Shown here: one piece after another, positions 1 to 10,418 of the stretch
Position numbering within the stretch: the stretch's first letter is position 1
Layout of the letters: each line of letters opens with the position of its first letter
Source: Sulfurimonas sp. RIFOXYD12_FULL_33_39
GTDB taxonomy: Bacteria; Campylobacterota; Campylobacteria; Campylobacterales; Sulfurimonadaceae
DNA: 64,000 bases
Assembly (NCBI GenBank): GCA_001829785.1
Contig: MICF01000004.1
Span: forward strand, 248,001-312,000
Direction of reading: 5' to 3'
Program-made: the position numbers and the translations under genes
The notes under the pieces: generated by a model
Database searches by the model: none
Told to the model about the DNA's origin: nothing
The model's input: only the letters and a program-made list of their open reading frames with translations

Positions 1-342
1 GATTGCTATTTTAACCATGAGAAAGAGTATAAAAATATTTTTACAGATAAATATTGGATAGAAGATGAAAAGCTCTGCGGAATTGATATCATTAAAAATA
101 TCTTAGAAAATTATCAAAAATATGATAAAGAAGTTGCAAAATTATACGGTTTTACACAATACGGATGGAGTGAAAAAGAGCAAAAATCACCAAACAACGA
201 TTTATATATCTTACTTTCTATCAGAGACACCTTGAGTAATCTACAAAATAAAAACACAGAGATTATAGATTTTATCAACGTAATAAACAGATACAAAAGT
301 CTAATTGAAAAGGAACAACATGTCACAAAAATTTCAAAATGA
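1..342 (+). CDS. Partial protein of unknown function (C-terminal 113 residues)
   Basis: An open frame runs from the window edge to a TGA at 340-342 and therefore lacks its start. The visible part is charged, rich in Lys, Asn, Tyr and Ile, and has no membrane segment. I do not recognise a family. It overlaps the start of the next gene (ATG at 320) by 23 nt, which suggests one transcript. Given the neighbours (aminotransferase, nucleotidyltransferase) it could belong to a cell-surface modification cluster that continues to the left, but that is inference. Confidence 0.6.
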   Translation, partial: DCYFNHEKEYKNIFTDKYWIEDEKLCGIDIIKNILENYQKYDKEVAKLYGFTQYGWSEKEQKSPNNDLYILLSIRDTLSNLQNKNTEIIDFINVINRYKSLIEKEQHVTKISK

Positions 343-2737
343 TTTACAAAATCAGGAGCTTCCATACACTATGGAAGTCGGAAGCGGATCAAAAACTTTA
401 CTGATTACGTTTGCCGGGATAAGCGGTGCTATCGGGCTATACCCTTTTGAATTTTTTAAAATAACACAAGGTTTTGAGATTGATAAAATATTTATAAGGG
501 ATTTTGAACAATCTTGGTATCACAAAGGAATGAGAGGAATAAGCGATTCAATTGAAACAACCGCAAAATATCTTAAATCAATTATAAAATCGCATAATTA
601 TAAAAAAGTAGTATGTCTAGGAAACTCTATGGGAGGATATGCTGCTATTGTAATTGGACATCTAATAAAGGCAGATATGGTACTCGCTTTTGCGCCTCAA
701 ACATTTTTAGATACGAAAAATAGACAAAAATACAGTGACAATCGCTGGGAAGAGCAGATATCGAGGCTGCCGAAACGGATTGATGAAAAATATCTTGATT
801 TATCTAAACTATTAATTTCATTAAACGATAAAACCAAAATAAATATTTATTACTCACTTGATGAGAGAATAGATGTAGAACATGTAAATAAAATTAAGAA
901 ATTTAAAAATGTAAATCTTTATCCATACAAGGATGGCGGACACCAATTGGTTCAGTTATTACGAAAAAACGGTGATTTATATAGAATTCTTCGCAATACT
1001 TTAACAAAATTCAGCGAAGACAGAATAGCTGCGGTATTTGATGATATAGAAAATAACTATACTCTTGAAGAGTCTCTTGAGAGAAACAGTGTAAAAAAAG
1101 ATACCTTTTTAAAATACAATAGTATTTATAAAAACTCTCATGACTTTAAAGGGAGTATCTTAGAGAAATTTTTTAAATCAATAGAAAAAGAGGCAATCAA
1201 AGAGGGCTTATATAAAGTTGTCGATAATTTTATAAAAAATACAAAAGTACACTCTTTGGAGATATGCACGCAATGGTTTAATAAAGATAAAAAAACATCG
1301 CATATGTTTGGAACATATATAGATATTAATCATCCAAAATATCTTTTACGCATAAAAGTAGGTACAAAGAATTTACACATAGGCTTGGTAAAATATATAA
1401 AAGAGAATGAATATTACAATATAGTAAAAATGGAGAATAATGATATTGAAAATATTTTAACTTCATACAACAAAAATCTTCCTACAAATCAAAAACTTAC
1501 GCCTAGAAACTGGGGGAGTCTTTGGTGTTCGGTAGATTGCGGCTCAATTTATGATTTAGCTATTAAAGATACTTTTTCATTATTGAATAATTTTACAAAA
1601 AGTAATATTTATAAAAATATTTTTATAGTTTTATTGCAAAATTTGAAAAAAGGAGTATTTATGCAAAATCTTATAAATAAACATATTTTTACACCCGGTC
1701 CCGTAAAAATGTCAGAAGATATATTGGCAATAGGAGGTATGCAAACTCCCTATTTTAGAAACAACGAATTTTCGGAAATTTTACTTGATTGTGAAAAGAA
1801 TTTACTTAAAATAGTTAATGCACCCAAAGATAGCAGAGTTTTGTTTTTAACAGCATCAGGAACGGCTGGAATGGAAGCTACCGCTCAGAACCTTTTAAAT
1901 AAAGAGGATAAGATAGTTGTAATAAACGGCGGAACATTCGGTCAAAGATTTGTTGACATTTGCACTATACACGACTTAAATCATATTGATTTTAAAGTAA
2001 ACGACGATAATCTCTCTGATACAAAAAATTTAAAACGGCATAAGGACGCTACGACACTTTTAATAAATGCTCACGAAACAAGCGTAGGTCTGCTTTATGA
2101 TTTACATGCTATAGGGAAATTCTGTAAAAAAAATGATATTTTTAATATCGTAGATGCAATAAGTATGTTTGTAACAGACAGACTTGACATGTGCTATCAC
2201 AATATCGATGCATTAATCATAAGTTCACATAAAGGTTTAGCTCTGCCGCCGGGACTTAGTATGGTTATACTATCTCCAAAAGCAATAAAAAGGGTAAATC
2301 CAAAACATCAACTCTATTTTGATTTTAATAGTTATATAATTGACGGCAAAAGAGGTCAAACTCCCTTTACTCCTGCCGTTACTATTATCTTACAACTTCA
2401 AGCTAGACTGCAACAAATTATAAATGACGGTATTGAATCAGAGATAAATAAAGCAAAAGAGATTTCATCATATTTTAGAGACTCTATAAAGACTCTTCCT
2501 CTTAAAGCGTTTAGTAATTTTATGCCAAACGCTTTAACAACTCTTACGCCTACAGACGATAAGTCTGCAAGTACAATTGTAAAAGATTTAGATGAAAAGT
2601 ATAATGTTGTTGTCGCGCCAAACGGCGGTGCATTAAAAGATAAAGCTTTTAGAATTTCACATATGGGTGCTATGACAAAAGAATATACAGATATTTTAAT
2701 AGATGCTTTATTTAACTATTACGGGAGAGATAGATGA
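320..2737 (+). CDS. Alpha/beta hydrolase domain fused in frame to a class V (PLP) aminotransferase
   Basis: One open frame encodes two unrelated parts. The ATG at 320 is preferred because AAGGA lies at 310-314; an in-frame ATG at 305 has no obvious ribosome site. Residues 1 to about 230 look like an alpha/beta hydrolase: nucleophile elbow GNSMGGY with Ser103, a later Asp in SLDERID and a His in GGHQL. Residues about 250-447 are unrecognised. From Met448 (position 1661) the protein is a complete class V aminotransferase of about 358 residues, with an N-terminal FTPGP motif, Asp in VDAIS and the PLP lysine in SSHKGLALPPG. Met448 has its own strong ribosome site (AAGGAG at 1650-1655), so the aminotransferase may also be made alone. 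The downstream nucleotidyltransferase overlaps by 4 nt. In phosphonate pathways a class V enzyme of this type makes 2-aminoethylphosphonate, but the motif also resembles alanine-glyoxylate enzymes, so the substrate is uncertain. Fusion, lost stop codon or sequencing error are all possible. Confidence 0.8.
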   Translation: MSQKFQNDLQNQELPYTMEVGSGSKTLLITFAGISGAIGLYPFEFFKITQGFEIDKIFIRDFEQSWYHKGMRGISDSIETTAKYLKSIIKSHNYKKVVCLGNSMGGYAAIVIGHLIKADMVLAFAPQTFLDTKNRQKYSDNRWEEQISRLPKRIDEKYLDLSKLLISLNDKTKINIYYSLDERIDVEHVNKIKKFKNVNLYPYKDGGHQLVQLLRKNGDLYRILRNTLTKFSEDRIAAVFDDIENNYTLEESLERNSVKKDTFLKYNSIYKNSHDFKGSILEKFFKSIEKEAIKEGLYKVVDNFIKNTKVHSLEICTQWFNKDKKTSHMFGTYIDINHPKYLLRIKVGTKNLHIGLVKYIKENEYYNIVKMENNDIENILTSYNKNLPTNQKLTPRNWGSLWCSVDCGSIYDLAIKDTFSLLNNFTKSNIYKNIFIVLLQNLKKGVFMQNLINKHIFTPGPVKMSEDILAIGGMQTPYFRNNEFSEILLDCEKNLLKIVNAPKDSRVLFLTASGTAGMEATAQNLLNKEDKIVVINGGTFGQRFVDICTIHDLNHIDFKVNDDNLSDTKNLKRHKDATTLLINAHETSVGLLYDLHAIGKFCKKNDIFNIVDAISMFVTDRLDMCYHNIDALIISSHKGLALPPGLSMVILSPKAIKRVNPKHQLYFDFNSYIIDGKRGQTPFTPAVTIILQLQARLQQIINDGIESEINKAKEISSYFRDSIKTLPLKAFSNFMPNALTTLTPTDDKSASTIVKDLDEKYNVVVAPNGGALKDKAFRISHMGAMTKEYTDILIDALFNYYGRDR
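1650..1663 (+). promoter_or_regulatory. Internal ribosome binding site for the aminotransferase half
   Basis: AAGGAG at 1650-1655 sits 5 nt before an in-frame ATG at 1661, which opens exactly where homology to class V aminotransferases begins (MQNLINKHIFTPGP). This is the arrangement expected for two adjacent genes, yet no stop codon separates them in this frame. A TGA one frame away (TTTGAA at 1642-1647) lies just before it. Confidence 0.6.
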
Positions 2738-3447
2738 AAGTTTTAATAATGGCGGCAGGTGTCGGAAGCAGAATAAGCAGACATTTGCAAGGACAACCCA
2801 AATGTTGTGTAGATGTTAACGGAAAACCGTTGATACGACATACTTTTGAACTTCTAAAGAAAAAAGGTATTACAAATATCGCAATAGTAACCGGTTATCA
2901 AGAAAAGTATATTCACCAAGCACTTGAAGGCTTTGCATATGCGAGATATTTCAACCCTTTTTATAGAGTTGCAAACTCAATATCTTCTGTTTGGTTTGCT
3001 CGAGATTTTTTATCTCCAAACGATGATATTATGATAATGAACGGTGACGTGTTTATGGAAGAAAAAATTCTTGATATTGTTTTGTCAGAACAAAGAAGTC
3101 CTGTAATGTTAAGCGACAGCAGTCGAATTGAAGATGCCGATTACAGATTTAACTGGGACGGCGATAAACTTAAAAAATACGGTAAAGAGCTTACAAATGA
3201 ACAGACTACCGGAGAATATGTCGGTATTGGTATCTTAAAAGCCAAAGATTTGGTTCCGTTTAAACAAGCCGTTCTTGATGCCGTATCTTGCGAAGATTAT
3301 AACTGCTGGTGGGAAGATGTCATATACAGAACCGTAGATAAAGGTGCGGATGTTTTTATAAACAACGTTGCAGGCGTTTTCTGGGCAGAAGTTGATTATA
3401 TTGAAGATTATGAGAGAATCAAAGAGTTTGTAAAATCACACGCCTAA
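2734..3447 (+). CDS. LicC/PntC-like nucleotidyltransferase (phosphocholine or aminoethylphosphonate cytidylyltransferase family)
   Basis: This 237-residue protein has the NTP-transferase fold. The N-terminal MKVLIMAAGVGSRI loop binds the nucleotide, followed by a Lys in QPKCCVDVNGKPL. An NPFYRVANSISSVWFAR segment and an MNGDVF metal-binding Asp are typical of the LicC and PntC group. These enzymes activate phosphocholine or 2-aminoethylphosphonate with CTP for attachment to surface glycans or lipids. The gene starts in an ATGA overlap with the aminotransferase, so the two are probably made together, as in known PntC-transaminase pairs or fusions. CTP specificity and the phosphonate substrate are inferences; a sugar-1-phosphate nucleotidyltransferase is the alternative. 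Its 3' end overlaps the convergent amidase gene by 4 nt. Confidence 0.75.
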   Translation: MKVLIMAAGVGSRISRHLQGQPKCCVDVNGKPLIRHTFELLKKKGITNIAIVTGYQEKYIHQALEGFAYARYFNPFYRVANSISSVWFARDFLSPNDDIMIMNGDVFMEEKILDIVLSEQRSPVMLSDSSRIEDADYRFNWDGDKLKKYGKELTNEQTTGEYVGIGILKAKDLVPFKQAVLDAVSCEDYNCWWEDVIYRTVDKGADVFINNVAGVFWAEVDYIEDYERIKEFVKSHA

Positions 3448-4862
3448 TTATTTGCAAAATATCGCTCTATTCCGTCGGCAAGTCCTTTTGCCATAGTTTT
3501 TCTATAATTATTATCCATAAGACGCGTTGCCTCTTTTGGATGAGAGATAAAACCTACTTCAACAAGCACGGAAGGCATTTGAGCTCCTACTAAAACCCAA
3601 AACGGGCCTTCACGAACTCCGCCGTCTTTTATATCGTCATATTTTTTATTAAGAAGCCCCAACATTCCTCTTTGCAAATCTATAGCAAGTTTATTTGATG
3701 CCAATATATTGTGATGATTTAAAAGATTTAGATAACTATCTTTACCGTAAATATTCATATCACTCATATCTGCGGAGTTTTCTTGAGCTGCAACTTTTTT
3801 AGCCCTGTTTGAACGAGACGGAGATAAAAAATAACACTCGATTCCATGAACCTCATCAGAGCTTCCGTTACCGACTGCATTTGCATGTACACTAATAAAA
3901 ATATCTGCACACTTTTCGTTGGCATATTTTGTTCTATTGCTTAATTTTATAAATTCATCACTATTTCTTGTCATAAAAACTTTGTATCCGCGAGATTTTA
4001 AAATCTTTTCAAGCTCATTTGCTATCGTAAAAACAACCTCTTTTTCTTCATATTTTTTATATCCTATTGCACCCGGGTCTTTGCCGCCGTGTCCCGGGTC
4101 TATAACTATCGTTTTATTTCTATCAACTCTTGTTGGAGTAGTTGTTACTATCTCGCGTACAGAAGAGTCTAAATTTAAATCAATTACTATATTTTGACTC
4201 TCTTGCTCATACTTAAAATCTATTTTAGAGCTATTTTGAATAACTATTCTGATAGTAGTGGGGTTATACTGAGCTATTTTAATTCTATCAATACCTCTTT
4301 TGCTTATATTTTCAAACTTTATAAGCATAGATGATTTAACGTCGATAACATACTTATATGATTTCGCTGATGGTTTATGAATGGTAAAGTAACTAATCTG
4401 ATTTTTATCTAAATTTTTATCAAAAGTTATAACTAATTTTTCATCATTCCATTTTACGGATTCAAGTTTATGAAGCGATTGCACATGTATCTCATCTGCC
4501 TTTTTGCTTGCCTGCATTGGTTTAGATGTCGGTTTGTGATAGGTCTGCTTCGCTAAACTCTCTTTTTTTGATTCCTCAATATCGGCAGGAGTAAATTTTT
4601 TTAACTCATTTATGTATTTTGAAACATCTATATTAAGTTCTCTGCCACTACTTACTATACCTTGCAAAGTTCTTAGTTTTAAATCTGAATCATCTTCTAT
4701 TACAGCACGAAGATAGAGATTTTTATAGTCATTATACGCTCTGAATTTATTACTTTGATTTTTTGTTTGCATATAATAATCTGCACGCTTGAGGGTTTCA
4801 CTACTACTTAGCGCCTCAAGAGAGAGAGCGAAAAATAAAAGAAGGAGGAGAAAACGAATCAT
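3444..4862 (-). CDS. amiA: N-acetylmuramoyl-L-alanine amidase (Amidase_3), secreted
   Basis: A hydrophobic signal peptide covers about residues 1-18. Then come a helical region of unknown role (20-120), an AMIN-like beta domain around 130-230 that in this family binds peptidoglycan or positions the enzyme at septa, and a C-terminal Amidase_3 catalytic domain (about 250-472). Zinc ligands and catalytic residues are visible: His in DPGHGG, Glu in YEEKEV, His in SVHANA and Glu in VLVEVGF. The enzyme cuts the bond between MurNAc and the stem peptide in the periplasm during cell separation. It is the last gene of the pyrH-to-amidase operon, 7 nt after the nitronate monooxygenase-like gene. The symbol follows Campylobacterota usage; AmiC would fit equally. 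Confidence 0.88.
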   Translation of the reverse strand: MIRFLLLLLFFALSLEALSSSETLKRADYYMQTKNQSNKFRAYNDYKNLYLRAVIEDDSDLKLRTLQGIVSSGRELNIDVSKYINELKKFTPADIEESKKESLAKQTYHKPTSKPMQASKKADEIHVQSLHKLESVKWNDEKLVITFDKNLDKNQISYFTIHKPSAKSYKYVIDVKSSMLIKFENISKRGIDRIKIAQYNPTTIRIVIQNSSKIDFKYEQESQNIVIDLNLDSSVREIVTTTPTRVDRNKTIVIDPGHGGKDPGAIGYKKYEEKEVVFTIANELEKILKSRGYKVFMTRNSDEFIKLSNRTKYANEKCADIFISVHANAVGNGSSDEVHGIECYFLSPSRSNRAKKVAAQENSADMSDMNIYGKDSYLNLLNHHNILASNKLAIDLQRGMLGLLNKKYDDIKDGGVREGPFWVLVGAQMPSVLVEVGFISHPKEATRLMDNNYRKTMAKGLADGIERYFANN

Positions 4863-4869
4863 TAAACTC

Positions 4870-5961
4870 TTATTCGCCTTTAGTAAGTTTTTCCATTAGC
4901 TCTTTTACGGAAATTATTTTATCAAGTCTATAACCGTTAGTACCTGAGAAAAAAAGACCCGTTTCAAGATTTCCTTCATAAGCATCGCTTAACCTATCCG
5001 CAATACAAAAACCGACCTCTTTAGCTTCTTCTCCGCGATTACAAGGAGCCACACAATTTGATATACATTTAATGGCAGGTCCTTCTCTCTTTTCAACAAG
5101 CTTTGTCAAATTTGTTCGCACACCTTGAGCCGGATACCCAACAGGCGAGGACATAAGAATAATATCCTCTTTTTTTGCATTTATCAAAACTTGCTTTAGA
5201 TTATCATGTGCATCACACTCATGCGTTCCGATAAAGCGTGTTCCCATTTGAACGCCTCTTGCACCCAAAGAGAGCATCTCCTCTATATCGTTTTTATCCC
5301 ATACTCCACCTGCGGCAATTACGGGAATATCTCCCCAAAGTGCCGCCTCTTCTACTACTGGTTTTACAAGGTTTTCCAGCTGATTTTCTTCCATGGAACA
5401 TTGTTCATAAGTAAAACCTTGATGCCCACCGCTTTTTGGACCCTCTAGTACTACTGCATCCGGGACTCTGTTATATCTCTTTTGCCATCTTTTACAGATA
5501 ATCTTCAAAGCTTTTGCGGAAGAGACGATAGGGACAAGTGCTACATCAGGATACCCTTCCGTAAATTCAGGCATATTCGTAGGAAGCCCTGCTCCAGTTA
5601 TTATAATATCTATTCCGGCTTCACATGCATCGGTTACCACGCGCCCGTAATCATTTATAGCATATAAGATATTTGCCGCTAAAGGTTTGTCGCCGCATAC
5701 TTTTCTAGCATTTTTTATTATCGCTTCAAATCCCTCTTTTGAGTAAAATCCGAGTGCATCAAGAGGTCTGCCTGCTACTAGTTTTGAAGCATATTTTTTA
5801 TCTTCATAATACCCTGTTCCGACTGCACTAATTACTCCAAGACCACCCTCTTTTGAGACATTTCCCGCAAGCTTATCCCAGCTTATACCGACACCCATTC
5901 CACCTTGAACAATAGGTTTGTCTATAATATATTTACCAATTTTTAGCGGTTGCATGCTCAT
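4870..5961 (-). CDS. Nitronate monooxygenase-like FMN enzyme (2-nitropropane dioxygenase family)
   Basis: The 363-residue TIM-barrel flavoprotein starts with an FMN-binding QGGMGVGISW loop, has a GPKSGGHQGF segment carrying the family's catalytic His, and an AAGGVWD phosphate-binding stretch followed by GARGVQMGTRF. Members oxidise alkyl nitronates, but some act as FabK-type enoyl reductases or have unknown substrates. A Cys-rich stretch (CISNCVAPCNRG, about residue 300) is an unusual detail often seen in bacterial homologues of the group. The start codon overlaps the tyrS stop by one base (TAATG on the coding strand), indicating translational coupling. A second in-frame ATG lies two codons downstream. 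The physiological substrate cannot be read from the sequence. Confidence 0.85.
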   Translation of the reverse strand: MSMQPLKIGKYIIDKPIVQGGMGVGISWDKLAGNVSKEGGLGVISAVGTGYYEDKKYASKLVAGRPLDALGFYSKEGFEAIIKNARKVCGDKPLAANILYAINDYGRVVTDACEAGIDIIITGAGLPTNMPEFTEGYPDVALVPIVSSAKALKIICKRWQKRYNRVPDAVVLEGPKSGGHQGFTYEQCSMEENQLENLVKPVVEEAALWGDIPVIAAGGVWDKNDIEEMLSLGARGVQMGTRFIGTHECDAHDNLKQVLINAKKEDIILMSSPVGYPAQGVRTNLTKLVEKREGPAIKCISNCVAPCNRGEEAKEVGFCIADRLSDAYEGNLETGLFFSGTNGYRLDKIISVKELMEKLTKGE

Positions 5962-7160
5962 TAGTTCACCCTTAACTTTGCAAATTTTCTTTTTCCGACT
6001 TGAAGTACGTACTCTCCGCTTGAGAGCTGTAACTGTTCATCATTAACTTTTTCTTGATTTATTTTAACAGCACCTTGCTTAATATCTCTTCTTGCTTGAG
6101 AGGTTGAAGGCGTCATATTGCAATCAACAAGAGCTTTTGCTATCCAAATCTCTCCATCACAACTATATTCATCAATCTCTGATGGTATTTGATTGTTTGA
6201 GTGTACTTTTTCAAACTCATCTTTTGCCGCTTTCGCAAGTTCTTTTGAGTGAAACCTTGCAGTAATCTCTAAAGCCAAATCCTCTTTAACCGCTTTAGGA
6301 TGTAAAGAACCGCTCTCTACTCCACTTTTTAGACCTTCAATCTCAGACAATGTTTTTGTGCTTAAAAGCTCATAATATCTCCACATAAGCTCATCGGATA
6401 CACTAAGAACTTTCCCATACATGTCGTTTGGCTCATCTGCAACACCGATATAGTTATTTAGAGATTTACTCATCTTCTGTACGCCGTCAAGACCCTCTAA
6501 AATAGGCATCATTAAAACAGACTGCTCTTTTCCTATCTCATAAGCTCGCTGAAGATGTCTTCCCATCAAAAGATTAAATTTCTGATCTGTTCCGCCTATC
6601 TCTATATCGCTTTTTAGATGAACGCTGTCATATCCTTGAAGAAGCGGATAGATAAATTCACTGATTGAAATCGATGTTCCGCTTTTGTATCTTTTATCAA
6701 AATCATCACGCTCAAGCATCCTAGCAACATTATAAGTCGTAGTTAAAGAGAGCATACCCGACGCACCAAGCGGGTTTATCCACTGGGAATTAAAAACAAC
6801 TTCGGTTTTAGAAGCATCCAAAATTTTAAATACTTGCTCTTTATAGCTTTTTGCATTCTCTTGTATCTCTGCCGCACTAAGAGTTTTTCTAGTTGCACTT
6901 TTTCCTGTCGGGTCACCTATTTGAGCGGTAAAATCACCGATTAAAAACTGTATTTTTGCACCATACTTTTGAAATGTCGCAAGTTTTTGCAAAAGCACGG
7001 TATGCCCAAGATGCAAATCAGGTGCCGTAGGGTCAAATCCTGCTTTAACTGTATAAGTTTTACCTTCATCAAAGTATGCCTTTAACAATTTTTGGATTCT
7101 TTGAATATCTATAATTTCAGCACTGCCTCTTTCTATCTCTCTTAAAGCTTCTTCTAACAT
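5961..7160 (-). CDS. tyrS: Tyrosyl-tRNA synthetase
   Basis: A class I aminoacyl-tRNA synthetase of 399 residues, charging tRNA-Tyr in the cytoplasm. The HIGH-type motif appears as HLGHTVLL near residue 52 and the KMSKS loop as KMSKSLNN near residue 230. A C-terminal S4 RNA-binding domain (about 335-399, [15 protein letters not shown]) contacts the tRNA. The length is usual for the subgroup with the longer central insertion. It lies 24 nt downstream of spoT and is coupled to the next gene by a one-base overlap. Confidence 0.96.
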   Translation of the reverse strand: MLEEALREIERGSAEIIDIQRIQKLLKAYFDEGKTYTVKAGFDPTAPDLHLGHTVLLQKLATFQKYGAKIQFLIGDFTAQIGDPTGKSATRKTLSAAEIQENAKSYKEQVFKILDASKTEVVFNSQWINPLGASGMLSLTTTYNVARMLERDDFDKRYKSGTSISISEFIYPLLQGYDSVHLKSDIEIGGTDQKFNLLMGRHLQRAYEIGKEQSVLMMPILEGLDGVQKMSKSLNNYIGVADEPNDMYGKVLSVSDELMWRYYELLSTKTLSEIEGLKSGVESGSLHPKAVKEDLALEITARFHSKELAKAAKDEFEKVHSNNQIPSEIDEYSCDGEIWIAKALVDCNMTPSTSQARRDIKQGAVKINQEKVNDEQLQLSSGEYVLQVGKRKFAKLRVN

Positions 7161-7184
7161 ATTTATATATTTCCCATTTAAATT

Positions 7185-9338
7185 CTATCTATAAGCATCA
7201 TCGGTACGAATAAGATGTATGACTTTTATTTTTTGCTCGATTTTAGCACGAAGTGAATTAATATCAGCTTCTTTTGACTCAAATCCGATTTCACAATATC
7301 TAGTGGACTCGCTTCTGTTTTTTCCAAGTTCTATTTGGTTGATATCAATTTTTAATCTTGCCAGAAAGTTTAAAAACTCAGCCAAAGTACCTACTCCGCT
7401 ATGAAGAGAAACTATCATATTGTAGTTGTGGACATTTAGTTTTTCCCATCTTACAAATACCATCGGCTCTTTAGCATCTAGTTTTTTTGAGGCACTGCTA
7501 CACATTTTATGATGTACATGTGCTTTTCCTTTTTCTAAAAATGCCAAAACTTCATCACCGTTTTTAGGATGACAGCAATAATCAAATACAACATCACTGA
7601 CATAAGATGCACTGTAAACTTCTAAACCTCTAAAACCGTATAGTTTAAGTTTAAATCTATGTCTTGATAAAAATCTTTTAAAACGGCTGTTTTGGCTTAT
7701 GTCTATGGTATATTTATGTATGACTTCACGAAACTGCTCTATATCGGTAGCAATCGTAGCTCTTTTATCGCAGTTATGATTATCAAACCACTCTTCTACC
7801 CTTGAGCTATTTAAATTCATAGCGGTTGCTACAATGTTAATACTTGACTTTGAATCTATATCTCTTACTCTGGCATTGCAGTTATATCTCATATTTGTTT
7901 TAGCTTTTGAGGTCTTAACCGCATCAATCCAGCTACATCTCGTGATATTGTTTTCGTCAACTTCTATCTTTACGATATCGCCGTTATGAAGCTCATTTAT
8001 AAGTGATGTTTTTGTTTTATTGACAAGAGCAGATTTCGCATGATTTCCTACATGTGTATGCACGGCATAAGCAAAATCCAAAACAACGGCGCCGCGAGGA
8101 AGGGTAAAAGCTTCTCCGGTGGGAGAGAACACTGATATATCCTCACTGTAAAGGTCATTCTTTATCAAATCGTAAAAATCTTCTACCGATTCGTTTTGAT
8201 AACCGAGATTATGTAGCCAATCAAGTTTTATATTATCATTCCCGCCGCTTTTGTATTTCCAGTGAGCGGCAACTCCAAGCTCTGCGGTTTTATGCATATC
8301 GTAAGTTCTAATTTGAACTTCAAAAATAGCCGTATTATAAAAAACTGTTGTATGAATTGTTCTATAACCGTTATCTTTAGGAACTGCTATATAATCTTTA
8401 AATCTTGAGCTTAGCGGTTGAAAATGCAGATGAATAAGACCTAAGATGTTGTAGCATTTAACGGCGTCTTTTGTAAGAATTCTAACGGCTAAAAGATCTA
8501 GAACTTCTTCTATCCCCACGCCTTTTCTCTGCATTTTAAGATAAATAGAGTATCTATGTTTAACACGCGAGAGTATCTCAAAATCATCTTCGCAAAAACC
8601 GTTTTGAACCAAAATTTTATTTATTGTTTCTTTGAACTCATTTAGCTTCATCTCGATAGCATGATAATTCGTATCAAGATAGTTATCTATATGGAACTTC
8701 TCTTCTTTAAAAAGATATGAGAAACTTAAATCTTCTAATAAATTTTTTAAAAAAGAGATTCCTAAACGGTGTGCTATAGGCGAATAAACGACAAGCGTCT
8801 CTTCTGCAATTCTCTCTTGTTTTTGAGGAGAAAGCGAATCAAGTGTTAGCATATTATGAAGTCTGTCACAAAGTTTTACAACTAAAACTCTTACATCTTT
8901 AATACTAGCTAAGAGCATTTTACGAAATGAGAGCGCTGAAGCGACCAGTCTTTCATCCGAATTTGACGGAATTAATTCAGCATCCCTAATGGTGTCAATC
9001 TTTGTAAGACCTTCAACTAGATGAGCGACATCTGCCCCAAAGAGTTCTCTTATCTCGTCAATATTGACTTGTGTGTCTTCGACCACATCGTGAAGAAGTG
9101 CCGCAATTGCCATAGATTCATCATCCGTAATAGATGAAACAATGCTGGCAACTAAAATCGGATGAATTATATATGGCTCTCCACTTTTTCTAAACTGTTT
9201 TTCATGTGCAGCTATAGAGTAGCTAAGAGCTTTTTTTAGAGTTTCACTCGGAGTAATTTGTGTAAAAAGATAAGCAATTGCAGAGTCAACATCACATATT
9301 TGCTTGACTTTTTCTATATCAACTTGACTCTGGCTCAA
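7185..9338 (-). CDS. spoT: Bifunctional (p)ppGpp synthetase/hydrolase (Rsh/SpoT)
   Basis: This 717-residue long RelA-SpoT homologue carries every expected domain. An HD hydrolase domain has HDVVEDT near residue 85. The synthetase domain has RVKHRYSIYLKM near 260 and DYIAVPKDNGYRTIHT near 320. A TGS domain has SPTGEAFTLPRGAVVLDFAYAVH near 400, and a C-terminal ACT domain covers about 640-717. Campylobacterota typically have one such enzyme doing both synthesis and breakdown of the stringent-response alarmone. The intact HD motif argues against a synthetase-only RelA. It follows rpoZ by 5 nt, the same rpoZ-spoT pairing seen in many proteobacteria. Confidence 0.95.
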   Translation of the reverse strand: MSQSQVDIEKVKQICDVDSAIAYLFTQITPSETLKKALSYSIAAHEKQFRKSGEPYIIHPILVASIVSSITDDESMAIAALLHDVVEDTQVNIDEIRELFGADVAHLVEGLTKIDTIRDAELIPSNSDERLVASALSFRKMLLASIKDVRVLVVKLCDRLHNMLTLDSLSPQKQERIAEETLVVYSPIAHRLGISFLKNLLEDLSFSYLFKEEKFHIDNYLDTNYHAIEMKLNEFKETINKILVQNGFCEDDFEILSRVKHRYSIYLKMQRKGVGIEEVLDLLAVRILTKDAVKCYNILGLIHLHFQPLSSRFKDYIAVPKDNGYRTIHTTVFYNTAIFEVQIRTYDMHKTAELGVAAHWKYKSGGNDNIKLDWLHNLGYQNESVEDFYDLIKNDLYSEDISVFSPTGEAFTLPRGAVVLDFAYAVHTHVGNHAKSALVNKTKTSLINELHNGDIVKIEVDENNITRCSWIDAVKTSKAKTNMRYNCNARVRDIDSKSSINIVATAMNLNSSRVEEWFDNHNCDKRATIATDIEQFREVIHKYTIDISQNSRFKRFLSRHRFKLKLYGFRGLEVYSASYVSDVVFDYCCHPKNGDEVLAFLEKGKAHVHHKMCSSASKKLDAKEPMVFVRWEKLNVHNYNMIVSLHSGVGTLAEFLNFLARLKIDINQIELGKNRSESTRYCEIGFESKEADINSLRAKIEQKIKVIHLIRTDDAYR

Positions 9339-9343
9339 TTGAG

Positions 9344-9562
9344 TTACTTTTTGATATCCACAAAGCCTTTAACAGTTATAAGGCCCTCTGCTATTTCCAT
9401 TAAAGCTAAATCAGCAACTTTAACATTTTTTGCAACATTCAACTTGCTTGTCGCACCGTTTAAAAGCTCATCAGTTCTTTTTGCAACTGCTATTGCCAAC
9501 TGATAACGATCCATTTTTGGGTTATTATCTAAAATCTTTGCAGTTAATACTTCTACTTTCAT
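9344..9562 (-). CDS. rpoZ: DNA-directed RNA polymerase omega subunit
   Basis: A 72-residue protein with the conserved omega core DRYQLAIAVAKRTDELL followed by ADLALMEIAEG. Omega helps fold and assemble the beta' subunit and forms part of the ppGpp site in proteobacteria, which fits its place directly before spoT. It lies 23 nt downstream of pyrH. Confidence 0.93.
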   Translation of the reverse strand: MKVEVLTAKILDNNPKMDRYQLAIAVAKRTDELLNGATSKLNVAKNVKVADLALMEIAEGLITVKGFVDIKK

Positions 9563-9585
9563 TTTCTTTCCTTAATTTAATTTAC

Positions 9586-10332
<747 letters not shown>

Positions 10333-10389
10333 TTAAAATTGGCTTTTGTTTTGCTTTGAAAAAAATTGCAATAATAATGCATAATATTA

Positions 10390-10418
10390 TTGACAATCGT
10401 TATATATTTTAATATACT
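10390..10418 (+). promoter_or_regulatory. Sigma-70-type promoter of modE
   Basis: TTGACA at 10390-10395 and TATACT at 10413-10418 are separated by exactly 17 bp. Transcription would begin near 10425 and give a leader of about 20 nt before modE. The -35 match is unusually good for an AT-rich campylobacterial genome. Confidence 0.75.
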
